DNA from: Auanema rhodensis
Taxonomy: Eukaryota > Nematoda > Chromadorea > Rhabditida > Rhabditidae
DNA: 64,000 bases
Direction of reading: 5' to 3'
Assembly: GCA_964057225.1 (NCBI GenBank)
Contig: OZ059894.1
Span: 6,975,131 to 7,039,130, forward strand
The notes beneath the pieces are model-generated. The model did not search any database. It was not told where the DNA came from and saw nothing but the letters and a program-made list of their open reading frames with translations. Each line of letters begins with the position of its first letter. Within the stretch, counting starts at the first letter, position 1. A program made the translations under genes and the position numbers. Below are positions 49,996-63,059 of the stretch, piece by piece.

Positions 49996-51518
49996 ATGAT
50001 ATTCTGCCCCCTACGACTGATTACTCTGCTCGTCTGCTCCCTGCTTCTCTTTTCACCCTCTTCTTACTGTGCTCTCTTCACTTCAAAAGAAAAAATGTTC
50101 ATCAAAAAAGGTATTCAACGTTAATATTTCCTCTTATTATGCTAAATCATACTTAGGTCTTCTTCAAAAGCTCGGCTTTAATGAGAGACCTCATCATACA
50201 ACTCCTGTACTACCTATACCTGACCATATGTGGCAGTTTTATAGGGATGTTATAGATGAAGAAAATGATTCAGATTGGATCCGTCATTACTATCCTACTG
50301 TGAGTTGTCTTCTCATCACAATGTTGTTACTTATTGTTTCAAAAACATACATCGTTAGATTCCATTTTGATGATCATGCTTTTCAGAAGATAATTGAACA
50401 AAATTCTGGCTTATTATTGTCGTACAATTTGTCACTATCAGTGCAGCATGAGAACCAGTTGGAAGCCGTACGTAAGGCTGAGCTTAAGATCAAACTACAA
50501 ACTACCAATCAGCAACAGCAGACGAGCAGGCATGTCAGCCTGTTTGTTGTTTCTAAAAATGGAGGTGTAAGTGTACTTAGTTTCTTTGAATTTTCATAAT
50601 AATATGCCTTTAGAAAAACCGATTACTCGACTCAAGGCCGATCGAACCCTCGTCAGGGACCCACAATTCGGATGAAGTCCGATACATGGATCTGGATCTG
50701 ACCCAAGTCTTATCCTCTTCAACTCCAAGCACAGTAAGCTTTGACTTATCATTTTGCCCTAAAAATAGAATTACTAAAAATAAGTATAACTTTGGTTTTG
50801 TATAGATTGACTTGTTGTTGGAGCTTCCCCCGGAGACTTTTCTCTACTCCACCCCCTCACACTCCATTTCCAGTATTCCGTACTCGAAACTTCAAAGTGC
50901 GGCTCTTGTGATTCAAAGGTTCTTTTTAACTTTCAAGTTGTACCTGTAAAAAAATTTTTCTTAGTGAACTTAGAGATCCTACTCGCGTACGACGGAAAAG
51001 AACACTTCGAAGACGTAAGGGACGGAGACAGCATCGTGTTTCAATGGAGAGTAGCTTATGCCATAAAAAAGAGCTATATGTGGATTTCGAAGAGTTAAAC
51101 TGGCAAGATTGGATCTTAGCACCAAGTCATCAAATTAACATCTTTTTAAATTAAATATACATGATTTCAGAAGGGTATCACGCCGGTCAGTGTAGCGGTG
51201 ATTGTGCGTACCCAATTCCTTCGTATTTAAACGCCACTAATCATGCGATTATTCAGTCATTACTGCACTCGCTCAATCCACAGGTTTTTATAGTTTTCTC
51301 TTAATTCAAGATAATGTATCTCTGATGAACTCATGAAATGAATTATAGATTCCTCCACCTTGTTGTGTTCCGACGCAAACGAACACTCTTGCAATTCTGT
51401 ATATGGACATAGATAATAGGTTTCTAATGAAGTTCAAAATTGAGTTTAATTCTTTATTTTTAGAATCACAATAAAAAAATATGAAGACATGCGGGTTGAA
51501 GCTTGCGGGTGTCGCTAA
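49996..51518 (+). CDS. dbl-1: BMP-class TGF-beta ligand, DBL-1-like
   Basis: Nine exons: 49996-50110, 50157-50299, 50387-50566, 50614-50733, 50806-50918, 50965-51125, 51171-51283, 51349-51419, 51464-51518, giving 356 aa. Signal peptide MIFCPLRLITLLVCSLLLFS is followed by a propeptide beginning LLQKLGF, as in BMP prodomains. Furin-type sites RVRRKR (to R236) and a second basic cluster to R248 release a mature domain of about 108-120 aa. It has the seven knot cysteines: C256, GQC, GDC, CC and the final CGC. BMP hallmarks include LNWQDWILAPKGYH, LNATNHAIIQSLLHS, PPPCCVPTQ and the ending MRVEACGCR. The ligand would act through Sma/Mab-type Smad signalling, controlling body size in C. elegans. The name dbl-1 rests on remembered similarity near NATNHAIIQSLLHS and MRVE-CGCR; tig-2 is the alternative. 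A trans-splice-like acceptor ends at 49911. Confidence 0.9.
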
Positions 51519-52505
51519 TATATGAATATTCGTGTCCTGCTTTGAAGAAGTACTCAAGCATTCAATCTGTAGGATGTCTTCATCAACGTGGTCACACACG
51601 AACTTCCCAATTCAAAACGGAACGGATAATGGAGGTCCAGCTATTTGGAAGGACTGTCTATCTGTCATTACCGTCGCCTTCTTCCTTGCCATTCACTAGT
51701 TTCATCAACGGGTTGCCCAATTCCAATTTCTAAATGTTTCCTTCTTTGTTTCTTCTGGTATTATTGAATCCCATTTTTCGTCTCCCTCCTCGTCTCACCA
51801 AATGGTAGCGTGGCTTTTTTAGTTTTTTCTTTTTTTTGCTCACTCTCACTCTTTCTTATTCGTAAAGTTCAAGCTTTTAACAAAGTTTCTGTCCATCTGA
51901 ACGTTATAACTCAAAGTTGTAAAACAGTTTTGTCGCTATTTGAGTATATTTTCACAGAATTTTCCTTTCATTTAATAATATTGGATGAAGAAGTTTAATT
52001 TAGCAAGTGATCTCAATAGATTTCTGTTTATTTTCATGAAGTTAATAGTTTACCATGTTTAAAAGACATGACATTTTAAGATACTTTTAGTTATTAATTA
52101 TGTATTTTTTATCCTCCTTGCTATTCTCGTCACATACTGCGTCGTTAATTTGCTATGGCGTCCGGTGTCTACTTTCTGATATTTTCTCAGATTTTTCCAT
52201 TCTATCTACGGTCACTGCTCATCATCTTAGTCCGTGAGATATTTGTGCTTAATACATTTTTGATTTTTGTCTTTTATCATCCATGAATTTGCGTCTGTTT
52301 GTCTGTATGCACTGATCAGCTACTTTATCTTCACGTACTGTGGTAACTTTTCAAATTATAATATATTAATTATAAAAGATTACAAACTTTCAATTGGTTT
52401 GAAAACTTGTTATAACTAGTAAAATCAAGTTGGGAATCAAAATCTATTATTTTGTGGAAACATATTCAGGGATACTAAGTTTTGTGGTATTGTGATGTCA
52501 TCAAG

Positions 52506-52654
52506 CTCTGCTCGACTATTCTGCCCAGCAACGTCAGACAGGTATGACGTTGGCAGCATCTGCATTGTTCTCTGGTTTGCACCAAGTGGTATCTGAGAAA
52601 CAGGAAGCAGAGCAAGGTGTGGATAGTTTGATCGTTGTAAGACCTGAGCGGTAA
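52506..52654 (+). other. Orphan candidate terminal exon, helical peptide
   Basis: After a possible acceptor (GTCATCAAG) a frame reads LLDYSAQQRQTGMTLAASAL, continues FSGLHQVVSEKQEAEQG and ends SLIVVRPER-stop. The Ala/Gln/Leu composition and local G+C differ from the surroundings and suggest real coding sequence. No partner exon of matching phase was found between the BMP stop and here. Confidence 0.3.
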
Positions 52655-55600
52655 CTCTTTTGAAATTTGAACCATTGGCTGATCATCTAAAGAAGATCGC
52701 ATGTGTGTATGGAGTGTGTGGATAAGCCTATGAAAATGATAAAGCGATCCTACCTGTGGAGGTCAGCTGCAACAGATTGTAGCTTATTGTCGGTTATATT
52801 GAAGTAGGGGTTACACCGAGTTTTTTAACTAGTTGCATGAACAGATTTTAAGTTTTAAAATAAAATGAAGATAAAGTTTAAAAATGAACAGCATATTTCT
52901 AATTTATAAATGAAATATAAATTCTATTAAACATAATATTTAATTTGTTTTATTTATCAAACAGTTATGGGGACATAGGTAACAGAATATTTTAAATGTT
53001 CTACAATAAGAATTCATTCAGGAATGTTGTTTTTCTGGTGAAGTTGCATAGAAATTATCTAAAATTTCACATTAAACAAGATATTTAGCCTTCATATATC
53101 TCACTTGAATAACTTCAACCCGTGTCAACTACTATTTCAACTTTTTTTGGGTTGTAGTCAGCGGTAGCATATAATAGTTTCTTCTTTTTATCTTAGCTCA
53201 GATATATTTTTTCGAAATTACTACTTTATGTTTTTGTTTTTCGAATATTTAGAGCTGGGAGACTTTTAATTTCATTTTTTATTTTCATAAGAAAATTTGA
53301 CTAGCCTTTTCATACTAACGCATCGAAAAAAACGCTGAAAGCCTGTCTCTTTGCCTACCAAAAATGCTATAATTGGAAAATAAAAATTGAATTATTTGTT
53401 TTCGATTTCCTACGGCTGAGTGGATAAATGTAAGTAAAATTGGAAGTTCTCCTTCATTTAACTCTCCCCCACCCCGACGAAAAATGAAATAAAATTAAGA
53501 TGAAGCTGTTGTATCTGATGTTATTGATTATTAAAAAAAAAGAAAATAATTTTCAAACACAAAGCTGTAATATGTGGTGAACACGTGTAGTTATTGTCTG
53601 ACGTGTAGTAAGGCGAATCAGCTAGATTAATATCTCGTCATTGTATTGCGTCCAACCACTTCCGTTTAACATAAAACTCCAGATCGTGGTATCGTAAACC
53701 AAGAAATTTTATGTAAAACTGTTGTATGCTGAAACATACATATAATTCGTCACTATCTAGTAGTGCTGCCCATTATCGCAAAGTATAATGCTCACTTTCT
53801 TTTTTTTTGACGAATAAGCTAATCAGCCAACTCAATTATATAACCATATAAGTATTTTAATAGCTCAGGCAAAATTCTCAAAAGAGAATCCTAAGTAGCT
53901 GTAAGCATGATGGTGACAGACAGAAAAAAACCCTTTTTTGAAGATGAATATCTAAAATAGATAGTTGTATATTATGCTTTACGGATTAATGCATAATTCC
54001 GTGATTAATTTCGGCAAGATATAGTGGAGTAGCAGCGATACGGGCACAAGAGAACTCGAAAGTGATACTTATAGTCAACGACATGTCATTCATCAAAATA
54101 TTTTGTAATCACTGTTTTCATTTAATCATGTTTTGTATGATAAAGCGAATTGGCTACTGCTGCTACTACAGACCATAAAAGCCACATATTTTCTTTTATT
54201 TTTTGATTTTCCTGTCATCCTCATGTTACATAATAACATGATTAGAATGAGCCATAAGTCAAAATAATGTGACATCCCGAACATGAAAACGAGAAATGTT
54301 GCCCCAAAATATATAATATTATAAAGAAAAAATGCGTTGAAAGTTTAAAGATGATTCTTTACACGTTTTTTTTCCAAAATTTCGTGACATTCTCCTTCTT
54401 TCTCCATTTGGAACGAAGTATACTTGAAGCTATTGTAAAATGGATGAAAGTTGGAGGCATCATTCAAGCTAAAAGGTTGTCGATCTTTTCTATTCATGTT
54501 TTTTTTTCGGTAATTTGAATCCAGAACACGAACTCAAACATGCTGTTGATGGAAAAATAATGTTCCTTTTAAAAATTTACAGATTGCCTAATGAATATGA
54601 TACAAAATTCAATTGCTTTTTGACGAGTTCATCTCAACATTGCTGAGCTCTAGATGAGTTCTATCTCAATATTCCTAGAATCCCTTGGAAGTCAGAAACA
54701 GGAATCGTGAAGAAAAATGATGAGAATTTATTTCATTTGATCGATTTCTTGGCTTCATTGTCTTTTTGCGTTCAGAGCTCTTATGCAAACCATATGCTTG
54801 ATTCAAAGCAGTTTCAAGCTGAAGAAATTAAACCAAGAGGGATATTAAAGCTGATTCTAATATGGAAATGCTACAGCTATAACCATCACAAACTTAATGC
54901 CGGTTTTTTCACTTTCCCACCACACTCGAAAAATCAGTTATTTTCCGATTACTATTGTTGATAATCATCCGAAATATTCATAATAATCATATATCATCCG
55001 GTTCTTATAACAAGTCAATACCAATGTGCCTTCAATATTTTTGCTATTTATTTGAATATTATTTATATTTTTTATTATATTATATGGTTTGATTAAAAGT
55101 AAACATGATAAAGTACCATATAATCTACTCCAAATACACATATAATCTTAATACCACAAATATAATATTAATAAGAGATTTTTTTTTTGTTTTCTCTTCT
55201 ATCGACTACCGGAAATTGATGTTTCGAGAGAGCATGGAATACGAGATCAACATGAAGCAACATGGGAATATTTGGTTTTCAAAGTTTATTCCTTATTTCT
55301 TCGTTAGACGTTTTGCTTGCAGTAGCAGAAGAATTGAGATGAATGTATATCCATTTCGTTCAGCATAGAAGAAAAGGGAAATTATAATTACAAGGAAAGT
55401 GAGAAAAAGAGAAAAGAAACTAAAGGGAAAAACGAGAAAAATATATAGAGAGTGAGAAAGAAAGACAGGGAATGAGAGAGGAAGAGAGGGAGATACAGAA
55501 AGAGGGAAAGAGGGAGAGAGAGAGAGGTAAACAGAGAAGAAAAGACTGAGAGAGAGTCAAAGAATTCATTCTTATGATTAATTCTCTGTTGCAGTCGTTG

Positions 55601-55753
55601 TGCAGATGAAAGTGCTTAGACGATTAGCAGATGTCTATTGGGGCTAGAGTTAATTGGAAAGATAGACACAGCTAACAGAGCTTATTCCATTTCCTAAGCT
55701 ATCATTCCGATATGCCCAGAAGAAGAACTGAGATAGATAGATAGATAAGGCAA

Positions 55754-55769
55754 TGAGAGAGAGAGAAGG

Positions 55770-55804
<35 letters not shown>
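55754..55804. repeat. (GA)n microsatellite ending in poly-G
   Basis: GAGA-type run of about 40 bp followed by ten G. It sits in a wider GA-rich region starting near 55384. Confidence 0.9.
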
Positions 55805-58800
55805 TAGAAAAATCAAAGAGATATATTAAAGAAAGGTGGTCATAAAGAATGTGAAAAGTGGACAGGGAGGTAGAGAAACATGGATAGTTGATCTTACCTT
55901 TTGCTCCCCATTTGGTTTCCTTTATATATGTATATTTTGCTCTTTTCTTGAAACCTGCTCTGTTTTCTTCACTATAAACGTGTATTCAGAATGTGTATAT
56001 AGACATATTTTCATCGTTTCCATTTAGTTTCTAGTTGAAAAATCAATGCATCTACCATAACAGTGTATAGTATAGAAGCGTTTTGTACGGGATAAGCTGC
56101 GAACTCACTTTATTTTCGTATTAATAGATATGACAAACGAGATAAATTGTTTTGGGACGATCATTGCATAAATTTATCCTATAAAAGGACAGCGACTTCA
56201 TTGAAATGAGTTTCTGACGACACAACTGATGGCTTTTTCAGCTGTTATGCTGAATCCTAATTTTACTTTTCTGCTTCAGAAACTGCTGTCCATGTTGCTT
56301 GTTCAAGCTTGCAGCAACAACAGTAGAAGAACTTTAGCTAGTTGTGCATGCTAGGGGAACTTAGGGTTTCTGGCAATTCAGAAAGCATAAGGCGATGATG
56401 TGTATGATTATAGATGAGCAAATTGACGAAGAGAAGAAACAGCTGGACGTCTGATTACTTCCTTGATGCTGTAGTCTCGGACATCCATTTTAGTCATGAA
56501 GCAGTTTCTGCTTCAGTTACATATATCAGAATTTCTGAGATGACTTCAATCTGTTCATGCAGAAAGCCACGTCCTGCTTTGATTTTTTGAAAAATTTAGT
56601 GAAGCTGACAAAGTTCAAAAACACAAACAACTATGAAAAGGAACTAGCTAGCTGTTTAACTAATAGGTTCAGCTGTAAGTGGTTTACTTTTTTCAGGCTC
56701 AATTTGTATAGAGTTCAATTCAATATGAAATATTGACTCTATTCTTTCTCTCCTCCCTCATCCCTCTCTTTTAACTTTTCCGAAGCTCGTCAATTCCGGA
56801 TTTGGTACGAGTGATAGTTTTATAAGGTGTAACACATTTGAACCTCCACATCTATGAACAACGTTGTGACCGTGAAGTACTGGTCAATAGCAACTTTATT
56901 CAGAAAAAGTGCGAAAGAACATTGAAATTGGAAAAACGTACAACGGAAGAAAATCTTTTGAACTAGTTTAATAGTCACGGGGAAAAAATTCGTTGGCAGT
57001 TTCATCAGCACGGCGGCAATGTTCTTTGAATGTTCCCCTTGAGGTAACCTAATCAGCGTGTAGTACCACTCTCATATTAATCATGAACGACGTTGCCTTT
57101 CTTCTCCTAGTAGCTAATCATCTTTTTTCTTTTTGAACCCAGTCATTGTCGCCTTGCCCGTTCACTCCAGAAACATGTGGTTAGTTACTATCTCATCGAA
57201 AGACCACAGATTAAGTATTCGGACAAGTCATTTTCTTTTGGCCATCATGTCTGACAACTATATTCACTTTTTTGTCGTATTCCCTGCTTCTGACCACACC
57301 CCTTCATCAAAAATGAATATGAATATGGCCTTACCCCTAGTTTCATTGATTAGCTGTCTTTTCATCAACATCGTTTAACAACGGATATGAGACGTGGATT
57401 ATATGAGTTTGAAACCTTTTATGTACCAATATGTTCTCAGATAGATTGAGATTGTTGATGTCTCGCAATTTAATTTATTTGCTTATTCCTCCAAGAGTTC
57501 ATTGGCAAATGAATTGGCTCATTTCGATCACAATATTGCATTTATTCATTAAAATCGCTTAAACATTGTAGGAAATTTTGTTGCTTTTAGTATCATTGTA
57601 GACTGCTAGTTGAAAAGTTATAGTGGAAATAATAGCAGTTGCTGTAATCGGAAAGAGTAGTAATAAAAGTCAATATAGGACTATATCAACTAGCAACATC
57701 ATCGAATGACAATCGATACTCCAGAACAACAAATCTTGAAGAAAAAACAACAATAAAGGAGAAGGAAGACAAAGACGGCTCCAAAATAACACAAAGACGG
57801 AATAACGCCAGTGAAGAGCAGGCAGATAACGAAAGACACATACTCCTGAATGGCGGCTTGTAAAGAGATGGAACTCCGCATAACTTGTATCTATTGTTGC
57901 TGTTCCTTAAGTACATGTTTTTCTAGTGAAGCTCACTTTTTTGAGTTTATATTTTTGTAAGAAGACCTCACTTCAATTGATCTATGACTATGGTGTGGTT
58001 TGATTACCAGCCATTTGCTCGATCATCTTCTAGCTTGCAGTCAACCAACCCCAAACATCTAAGGCCTGTTTTTCACTTTTTTCTTTTGGCTCCTTCTTTT
58101 TCATTTCATCCTCTTCTTCCGCTTACCAAAAAATTCAAGAAAACATCTATAGTTTGGTGATTTTAGCTCAAGTTCTCTTGACATGATCGCTAAACTTATC
58201 AGCAGAAAAAAAAACATACAATTACAACAGAAAACAGCCATAAACAACTAAGCTAAAAACACGACAATTTCAAGAAAGAAAACTTTAGAAGTTCATCTGA
58301 TGAAATATGCCGGACATTGTTCAACATATGGGAAAACTGTGCAAACTTTCGTCTCCTTTTCTGGATCACGAAAACAGCAAATATCATACTCTTTGCTACT
58401 TTCAAACAATCCTTCAATTACATTTTCCCTGATCTTAGAATGAAATCTCAATAACAGATTCGGCCTAATCTGCTCCGATGAGAGAAGCCGTGTTTGATAA
58501 ATACACACGTCCAAATCTTCATGATTTCGTCATTTCAATACTATAGATAGCCAACATGATATTGAAAATCCGTCCCTTATCCACCCTTCATGCTTCTTGC
58601 TGATTTAGTGTCGATTTTCAACCTCGAGCTGTTCAGAAGCTTGGCAGTTTTCAAGCACAAAGTATCCTTTCCATATTTTAAGATTGCATCAAACGCACAA
58701 AGAAGTATATGTACGAAAAAACAAGTGTTCTGGCGTATGAGAAAACTGTTTATCCACAAATAAAATATAGAATGATAATAAAGAAGCAAGTGTGCGGAAA

Positions 58801-59157
58801 GGACGTAGAGGAACAATGTATATAAAACACAAAAATCTTCAATACCGTGAAGTAGGTAGTATGAGTAGTGGTAGTTGTGTAGACATCTATTCATATCCAA
58901 AAAACGGGACCGGAGAGACAGAAAGAATTTAGGAGACAGAAGCGATAGAGACAGACTACGTGACACTTCTTCAAGTATAAATATAAGCTAAACAAGCGTT
59001 ATCTAAGCAAAAGGAAAGTCTCACTTAGTTCTCGATACCCTACCACCAAGTGTCCTATAGAGAACAGCATCATAGTAGGTAGAGCTTGAGGAAACGGTTC
59101 ACGGGCAAGTACGAGACGCGAAGTAGAGCTGAGGGACATACAGAAAAGAGCAGTAGC

Positions 59158-59192
59158 CCGTCCCTACTTGGAATTGTACCGAACTGGGACGG
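59158..59192. other. Hairpin in the presumed calmodulin 3' UTR
   Basis: CCGTCCC (59158-59164) and GGGACGG (59186-59192) form a 7-bp GC-rich stem with a 21-base loop, some 180 bp past the calmodulin stop on the minus strand. Confidence 0.4.
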
Positions 59193-59368
59193 TGGAGATG
59201 GAGAATCACTGGAGAGACAGAAGCAAATAAAGAAAATGAAGTTTAGTCAAAACTGTTAATTTAAAATTCTTTCGGAAGATGTACAGAGGTGGAAATAATT
59301 GGGGTGGTTATCGATATATAATAATATAAAATAATAAACAAGAAACACAGATAAACAGTTATATCGAT

Positions 59369-60203
<835 letters not shown>

Positions 60204-60593
60204 TATGTATTATAGGGTGACCGAAGTTAGAGATCAGAAGACACGTAGAAAAATTTGTTGGAAGAGAACCTTGAGACAGTGGAGACTACCTGAAATGAGT
60301 ATATGAGTAAAACAATACCGAAAATATACGCCCAAAGAATGAAGAAGAATACATTAATAAAATAAACAGCAACAAAATTAAAAACAAATCTGGCTCGAAG
60401 TGTAAGAATGAAATTAAGAGTCAGGTTCTTATTTTTCAATTTATGGACAGATAGGTAGAAATTGCGAAAATATAATACTACCAGAACTAAAGGCTTGTAT
60501 TAAGAACGTATGACTTTGAAACAAAATTACGGCCCCATCAACTTGTACCGTGATTTAATTGTGTGATTCACTAACGATGTCGACAAAAAACCT

Positions 60594-60609
60594 GCCCTGT
60601 TAACAGGGC
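60594..60609. promoter_or_regulatory. 16-bp perfect palindrome upstream of calmodulin
   Basis: GCCCTGTTAACAGGGC is self-complementary over all 16 bases and nearly so over 22. It lies 391 bp upstream of the calmodulin ATG. It could be a dimeric factor site or cruciform. Function unknown. Confidence 0.45.
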
Positions 60610-62660
60610 GGGACGAGAAGGAAATAGAGGGACAGATATTTGGGTCAAAAAGCGTAAAAAGAAAAGTATCTAGCCTAATACTGGTAGGGAAGTAATCGGT
60701 ACACAAAAATGTAAAGAAGGTGAAATATTACGACGAAGGTTAAGTGAAAATAGATGGTATGTATGGCAGGGCAAAAGAATGTTGACTGCATTAGCGAAAG
60801 AGCGGAAAGGGCTCTTTTTTACTTTCAAGCTCCTGCGACGCAGAACGCCTCGCGTGCATACTGTAGTTAACATTAGTCCATTGCTCAGACGAAAATATTT
60901 GAAAATGCCATTCAGCTATTTAGCCGAGTCACAGTACAGTCATCAATAGAAAATGCGGGCAACGCTGAACATGGACAGTGACTAGATATATAGACGTTAA
61001 ATTCAAAGCAATTCTCATACCAGTGTACAGGTAGAATGGTTACGAAACATTATGTAGATGGTTATACGACAAAGTATTAAAAACCGAAATTTTAAGATTA
61101 TGTGACAGATGAAAGATCACGACTCTGCGCTATAAAGCCGTTATGGTGAGAGAACTTTTTATTGTAATTTCTAGCAATCAAAGGTTGTAATTAATGAACT
61201 ATTAGTATCTCGATTATTTGTATCTCGATTTTCTATGCACCCAAACAGCTTTTTTGCAGTTAACTGAAAGAAAAACTGTTCTTATAATCTGAAAAACATT
61301 TTGAACAACTAATTTGGAAAACAATTACGGATAATAGAACAAAACGTTGGTAAACGATCTACACTTTATTAACCGTATGATTTCCCGAGTATTTACAGTT
61401 TCATGTAAGGCGACAGAAGTGTAATAAAAATGAATTCGAGAGAAATTGAGAAAAGAAAACTCTAGCAGACTTAGATATTGACAAGGGCACGTATACACTT
61501 CTCATTTCTTCCTCATACTGGCAACTTTAATCGATTGCCAGCCATATCCTCATGCTTAGCCGATGTATCGAAGTTGTCGGCTGACAGCAGAGAGTAGAAC
61601 AAGCGAAAAACTGAGACAAGAAATACACAGTGAGCACAAAACAATGTCAATTCCCGGAATATTGTGAATAACTTTATAGCAAGTTACTATTTTTTAGTTT
61701 TTTGCTATATATCATTACTGCATACGGGCCTACAAAAAACAAATTCCTAGCCAGTACGGGTGGGGGATTGCAGCGCTCAGGTGTTCGAACTAATATTTTG
61801 CGAATTTTCTAGAATTGAGAAAGATTATGCAAAGTAGTGAATGGAATCGATTACAGTCGACTATAAGCGAAAGGGTTCAGTAAAATATTGAGAGGTTTCA
61901 TGTTCATTTCTTTTCTTACGTCCCAATTTAATTTCAAAAGTTATTTAATTGTTTTAAAAAGGATTAGACTGGGACATGGTTACGCTAGGCAGTTATAATC
62001 AATTAAATCAATAAGATTTTTGTTTAAATATGTTGGCAATTAAATCTGTATAGTTGGGCGATCTGAGATAAAAAAGGAGTTGGAAATCGGATAATACGCT
62101 GGAATAAAAAAATTAATACTGATAATCCTTCGAAACTATGAAGTTTAGTAGAAGTCATGAGGATTCAATAACTATTTAAAATTTTAAAGCACCGTTCATC
62201 AGATAAATGGAAGTTTGAGCTTCAAAAAGTTTTAAACTGCTAGAACTATCAAAAGTTGAAAAAATAAAGCAGTTGATCTTCTCAAAATACAAAAGTTCGG
62301 AACAAAAAAAAATAACAAAATAATAGAAAACAAGAACGAGAGGCATGCGAAGGGTTGGTTGATCAGTGGATCAAAGCCATCATGTTGTTATTGCCAATGT
62401 AGCAATTTGAAAAAATTCAACTATCTCACAATTCAGTGGTGCTACAGCAGTTGATTCAGGCTGAATTATGGACGTCAGGAGAGAAAATAGGTTGCATGGG
62501 ATCCGATTATAAAAGCAGTTTTCATATATATTCCGTAGAAAAACGATGTGTGCGAACTACAGGAGAAAAAGAGAAGTCAAATACATACACATAGATCGCA
62601 ACTACAACCACTCTGAATGACCCGTCATGACAAAATAACAAGGTTGTGTCATCAACAGCT

Positions 62661-62675
62661 CACGTGAGTCACGTG
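62661..62675. promoter_or_regulatory. Double E-box palindrome CACGTGAGTCACGTG, second copy
   Basis: Identical to the motif at 48152 and 2.46 kb upstream of the calmodulin ATG on its 5' side. The first half also reads TCACGTGA, close to the HLH-30/TFEB core. Confidence 0.5.
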
Positions 62676-62989
62676 GACGTAGCTTGTTCACGCGTTTACC
62701 TAAGAGCACGATGCAATCGATGAACAACAGAAATGTTTCCTAAGTGAACAAAACGGTCATTGTAGACAAATATACCATACAATGCTCAAATATTTTAATA
62801 GCTACGAATATGTTGATAAAACGCTCAGCTATTTAATAGCAACGGCTGTCATTATTCCGCTGCAATGCTGTGCGCATTGCGCGGCGCATTCAATAGATAG
62901 CGCTACCTATCTTATTACATAATGCTATCACCATGGTGAATAATACACCACGACCACCACCACTAGTAGCTCCAGCACCACCAACACTG

Positions 62990-63013
62990 CTACTACTACT
63001 ACTACTACTACTT

Positions 63014-63044
<31 letters not shown>

Positions 63045-63059
63045 CACTACCACTACTAC
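62990..63059. repeat. (CTA)n trinucleotide repeat
   Basis: About 70 bp of CTA repeats with a few CTT/CCA interruptions. Translated on the + strand this gives a poly-Leu frame, which is not a gene. Confidence 0.93.

Larger units (their letters stand above)
51519..59368. other. Gene-poor region, BMP gene to calmodulin
   Basis: The first few hundred bases after 51518 are probably the BMP 3' UTR, and the GC-richer stretch at about 59030-59368 is probably the calmodulin 3' UTR. Between them there is AT-rich sequence, one orphan candidate exon (52506) and GA-rich runs (55384-55560, 55754-55804). No other gene is seen. Confidence 0.45.

Noticed and set aside
58577-58966. 129-residue minus-strand frame
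   Set aside because: Composition-driven Leu/Ser/Tyr/His sequence with no family features or good splice sites.
61740-61800. GTTCGAACT, resembling a tRNA T-loop
   Set aside because: No acceptor stem, D-arm or anticodon arm could be built around it. No tRNA was found elsewhere.
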